From contig NZ_CAJZFD010000089.1 in assembly GCF_915069625.1 (NCBI RefSeq), positions 1 to 7,991 of the forward strand: a stretch of DNA of 7,991 nt, read 5' to 3'. The notes under the pieces are model-generated. The model made no database searches. It saw nothing but the letters and a program-made list of their open reading frames with translations, and had not been told where the DNA came from. Positions 5,227 through 7,991 of the stretch are shown piece after piece. The position numbers were made by a program, and so were the translations under genes. Position 1 is the stretch's first letter. Each line of letters starts with the position of its first letter. The stretch comes from an uncultured Veillonella sp. (GTDB lineage: Bacteria > Bacillota > Negativicutes > Veillonellales > Veillonellaceae).

Positions 5227-7599
5227 TTAGAAACCTAATGCGCGACCTATGTTATAGAAGATGAAACATGCAATCCAAGCAAATGTATTTTCATAGAAGA
5301 ACATGAATGCAACCCATTTCCAAGAACCTGTTTCACGTTTGATAACGGCTAATGTTGCCAAACAAGGTGGGTAAATTAATACGAACAACATCATTGTTAA
5401 TGCAATCAATGGTGAGAAGCTTGGATCATTTTGTAGGTAATCAGTCAATGGAGCTGGATTTTGATCATCACCACCAACAGCATAGACAGTACCTAACGTT
5501 GAGATAACAACCTCTTTAGCCGCCAAACCAGCTACTAATGATAGGCCCATTTTCCAATCAAACCCCAATGGTTCTAGCACTGGGTTGATAGCTTTACCAA
5601 AGGATGCTGCATAGGATTGTTCAATTTTTTCAGAAGCTTGTTCTTTATCAAGTTTGTCATTTTCAGCATCTAAGTTAGCACTGTTTTTATACATTGCCCA
5701 TGCTGCTGGGAACAAGTCTTTATTTTCATCTTTAATATCATTGAATAATTCAGGTGCTTCAGAATCATCCTCTACTGCTACTTCAGGTTCATCTTCTCCT
5801 GCGTTCTTAGCAGCATCTTCAGCATCTTTTACAGTAGATTTCATATCTTCTACAATTTTATCTACTGCCTCTTTTTGATCATCTGTAGTGATACCAAATT
5901 GAGCTAATGTAGCAGCATCTTTTACTTCATACTCTTGTGCAACTTGTTCTTTCACTGCATCATAATCTTTGGAGTATTCTACATCCATTGGATATGCAGT
6001 GATGAACCAAATCAAGATGGAAGCAGCCATAATGAAAGTACCGGCTTTAATGATGTACAATTTAGCACGTTCATACATGTGCATCCATGTAGCTTTTAAT
6101 GTAGGCAAGTGATATGGAGGTAATTCCATTACAAATGGTTCAGCTTCACCAGCAAATAAGAACTTACGGAAGATTTTTGCAAAGATAATACCAAAGATGA
6201 TACCCAAGAAGTATACAGAGAATACAACTAAAGTACTATCCCAACCATTTGGGAAGAACGCATTTGCAAATAAAATATACACTGGCAAGCGTGCAGAACA
6301 ACTCATGAATGGTGTAATTAAGATAGTAACCATTCGATCCTTATAATTATCAAGGATACGAGCGCCCATTACAGATGGTACGGAACAACCGAAACCTAAA
6401 AGCAACGGAATAAAGGATTTACCATGCAAACCACAAGCGCGCATTACACGGTCAATAACGAAGGCTGCACGAGCCATATAACCAGTATCTTCCAAGAAGG
6501 AAATACCAAGGAATAGCAAAAGAATTAATGGTAAGAAAGATAGTACGGCACCTACGCCGGCAATAATACCATCAGATACGAGTGACTGTAATTGGCCCTC
6601 TGGAATAGTCTGAACCGCATAAGCTTGTAATGCAGCGAAACCATCCTCGATCCAACCTTGAGGAATACCACCAACGAAGTTAACGAACGCAAACAATAAG
6701 TACATAACAACCATGAAGATTGGTAAGCCCCAAATTCGATGCGTTAAGATTTTGTCATAACGGTCAGAGCGTGTTTCCAATTGAGTTGGCGCTTGTGTTA
6801 AACATGTATTATATACTTCTACTGCAAAGCGGTGACGATATTCTTGGAAGACAATATCAAGATCAACTTGATCTTTAATTTCTTCACGAATCGCTTCAGC
6901 CTTTTGAATAACAGCTTCCGTATTATCAAAGCGCATAACTTTGCCAATAACGTCAGCATCTTTTTCTAACAACTTAACAGCAATCCAACGAAGTGGATAT
7001 GTAACAGTGCCTGCTTGTTTTAGCAATTCTACAAGCTCACTAATTTTGCCTTCTAACAAATCACCATAGTTAATTGTTACACCAGGAGCTTTTTGAGAAG
7101 CAGCTACACTAATTGTTGCTGCTAACAAGTCTTTTGTACCAATGTTTGTACGACCTACTGTGCTAACAATTGTAGCCCCTGTCATTTCTGCCATTTTTTT
7201 TAGGTCGTATTTGATGCCCATTTCTTCAGCAACGTCAGCCATGTTTAGAGCAATAACCATTGGCTTTTCAAGTTCCAATAATTGTGCTGCTAAATATAAG
7301 TTACGTTCCAAGTTAGATGCATCAAGAACATTAACGATTACATCTGGGTTATCATTTACGATAACATTACGCGCTACTAACTCATCCAAGGAACGTGCAG
7401 TTAAGCTATATGTACCTGGTAAGTCAATAAACAATAACTCATGGCCATCAAATTTCGTATGGCCTTCCTTTTTTTCTACTGTAACGCCGGCATAGTTACC
7501 AACGTGTTGCTTCGCCCCTGTGATATTGTTAAACATTGTAGTTTTACCACAGTTAGGGTTACCTGCTAAGGCAATGCGAATTTGCCCATTTTCTGCCAT
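5227..7599 (-). CDS. feoB: Ferrous iron transporter FeoB (GTPase-coupled membrane permease)
   Basis: 790 residues. Imports Fe2+ across the inner membrane. The N-terminal G domain has G1 GNPNCGKT at 13-20, switch Thr40 in GVTVE, G3 DLPG at 59-62 and G4 NMAD at 119-122. A helical spacer domain follows to about 280. The membrane part has the two gate repeats: GFGCSVPSVMGAR at 402-414 and CSARLPVY at 434-441, plus YPPCLATL near 743-750. Cys405, Cys434 and Cys746 correspond to cysteines proposed to line the pore. An unusually long hydrophilic loop (538-683, acidic around 598-628) sits between membrane helices before GLAAKEVV. AGGAGG at 7605-7610 overlaps the feoA stop, so translation is probably coupled to feoA. 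Full length and apparently intact. Confidence 0.97.
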   Translation of the reverse strand: MAENGQIRIALAGNPNCGKTTMFNNITGAKQHVGNYAGVTVEKKEGHTKFDGHELLFIDLPGTYSLTARSLDELVARNVIVNDNPDVIVNVLDASNLERNLYLAAQLLELEKPMVIALNMADVAEEMGIKYDLKKMAEMTGATIVSTVGRTNIGTKDLLAATISVAASQKAPGVTINYGDLLEGKISELVELLKQAGTVTYPLRWIAVKLLEKDADVIGKVMRFDNTEAVIQKAEAIREEIKDQVDLDIVFQEYRHRFAVEVYNTCLTQAPTQLETRSDRYDKILTHRIWGLPIFMVVMYLLFAFVNFVGGIPQGWIEDGFAALQAYAVQTIPEGQLQSLVSDGIIAGVGAVLSFLPLILLLFLGISFLEDTGYMARAAFVIDRVMRACGLHGKSFIPLLLGFGCSVPSVMGARILDNYKDRMVTILITPFMSCSARLPVYILFANAFFPNGWDSTLVVFSVYFLGIIFGIIFAKIFRKFLFAGEAEPFVMELPPYHLPTLKATWMHMYERAKLYIIKAGTFIMAASILIWFITAYPMDVEYSKDYDAVKEQVAQEYEVKDAATLAQFGITTDDQKEAVDKIVEDMKSTVKDAEDAAKNAGEDEPEVAVEDDSEAPELFNDIKDENKDLFPAAWAMYKNSANLDAENDKLDKEQASEKIEQSYAASFGKAINPVLEPLGFDWKMGLSLVAGLAAKEVVISTLGTVYAVGGDDQNPAPLTDYLQNDPSFSPLIALTMMLFVLIYPPCLATLAVIKRETGSWKWVAFMFFYENTFAWIACFIFYNIGRALGF

Positions 7600-7604
7600 G
7601 TGAA

Positions 7605-7610
7605 CCTCCT
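7605..7610 (-). promoter_or_regulatory. feoB ribosome binding site overlapping the feoA stop codon
   Basis: AGGAGG on the minus strand lies five bases before the feoB ATG and shares two bases with the feoA TAG (7609-7611). Ribosomes ending feoA would be placed right at the feoB start, favouring coupled production of the two proteins. Confidence 0.8.
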
Positions 7611-7842
7611 ATTGAACCTCTACATCAATCATGCCAGCTTCGCTTGTACGAAGTGCTAATTCAAAGTTTTTAACTTTAACTTCTACTGGATCACCCAAAG
7701 GGGCAAACTTCATAACATGAATTTTTGTACCTTTAACAAGGCCCATGTCAATTAGACGATGTTTAACATTGCCACTGCCATGTAGAGCAACAATAAGACC
7801 AGACTCACCTGGTTTCATGTCTTTTAACTTTTTGATAGCCAT
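7609..7842 (-). CDS. feoA: Ferrous iron transport protein FeoA
   Basis: 77 residues, a small cytoplasmic SH3-like protein needed for FeoB function and thought to act on its GTPase/permease. The family pattern is clear: an N-terminal LKDMKPGESG, a central RLIDMGLVKGTKI, APLGDP at about 47-52, and the closing LALRTSEAGMI. I chose the ATG at 7842 because AGGAGG (7849-7854) lies six bases upstream and the protein then begins at the usual family position (MAIKKL). An in-frame GTG at 7887 would add 15 residues but has no ribosome site and no family support. First gene of the transcription unit, nine bases from feoB. Confidence 0.95.
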   Translation of the reverse strand: MAIKKLKDMKPGESGLIVALHGSGNVKHRLIDMGLVKGTKIHVMKFAPLGDPVEVKVKNFELALRTSEAGMIDVEVQ

Positions 7843-7896
7843 ACGACACCTCCTAATTATTGTACCTAACAACCTCATATTAAACACACCAAATAA

Positions 7897-7908
7897 TAAT
7901 GCGTATTA
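7897..7908. promoter_or_regulatory. Weak operator candidate just downstream of the feoA promoter
   Basis: TAAT and ATTA form 4-bp arms around GCGT, 13 to 24 bases beyond the -10, i.e. in the early transcribed region. A metal-responsive repressor could bind here, but the arms are short and the match to a Fur box is poor. No better Fur box was found around this promoter by eye. Confidence 0.2.
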
Positions 7909-7920
7909 ATATCTTAAACT

Positions 7921-7948
7921 ATTATACCAAATCAAACATTAATTTCAA
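7921..7948 (-). promoter_or_regulatory. Strong putative promoter of feoAB
   Basis: On the minus strand a -35 TTGAAA (7943-7948) is followed after 16 bases by a perfect -10 TATAAT (7921-7926). TGG directly before it makes an extended -10. It lies about 80 bases before the feoA start, and no gene is visible from there to the window edge. This is the best promoter in the window. Confidence 0.75.
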
Positions 7949-7991
7949 CAATTATTATTAATTTAAGGTTATTTTCTATTTCATATGTATG

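Noticed and set aside
5654..7495. Plus-strand Ser-rich open frames (74 and 117 codons)
   Set aside because: They are antisense to feoB; the Ser-rich content mirrors the acidic loop and the G domain.
7843..7887. 15-residue N-terminal extension of FeoA from a GTG start
   Set aside because: There is no ribosome site before it, while the ATG at 7842 has AGGAGG at ideal spacing and matches the family's usual start.

Overview
The window is a single-strand block from an AT-rich bacterium. Every gene I can support lies on the minus strand, so transcription runs from high to low coordinates. The gene content (feoA-feoB, a FeoB-associated Cys-rich protein, a DUF6110-like protein with a P1B ATPase, and a lone ECF S component), the strong AGGAGG ribosome sites and the base composition point to a low-GC Firmicute. 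I favour a Negativicute such as Veillonella; this is inferred from overall protein character and was not tested by any search.

Layout in transcription order. (1) Positions 7991-5227: a strong extended -10 promoter, then feoA and feoB, with the feoB ribosome site overlapping the feoA stop. This is the ferrous iron uptake core. (2) Positions 5226-4996: a gene-free gap of about 230 bases. It holds a weak hairpin after feoB, a perfect 14-bp Fur-like palindrome fused to a promoter-like -35, a second GATAAT half-site and a small inverted repeat. (3) Positions 4995-2269: a small FeoB-associated Cys-rich membrane protein, a strong hairpin, a DUF6110-like small protein, and a P1B-type metal ATPase with non-canonical metal-site motifs, closed by a strong intrinsic terminator at 2215-2266. 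(4) Positions 2213-73: a new promoter immediately after that terminator drives two unrecognised membrane proteins, of 134 and 280 residues. Their frames overlap by 8 bases and the two proteins look related to each other. An ECF transporter S component follows. (5) Positions 69-1: another promoter overlapped by a palindrome, then a consensus ribosome site and the first five bases of a further gene.

The right two thirds reads as a metal homeostasis locus. FeoA/FeoB import Fe2+, the Cys-rich protein is a probable Feo accessory, and the DUF6110/ATPase pair probably moves a transition metal, possibly exporting excess. The left third is a separate transcription unit, probably for uptake of a vitamin or other small molecule, with two undescribed membrane partners. 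Nothing indicates phage, insertion sequences, CRISPR or RNA genes. The least described parts are the 134/280-residue pair next to the ECF S component and the DUF6110/ATPase pair.
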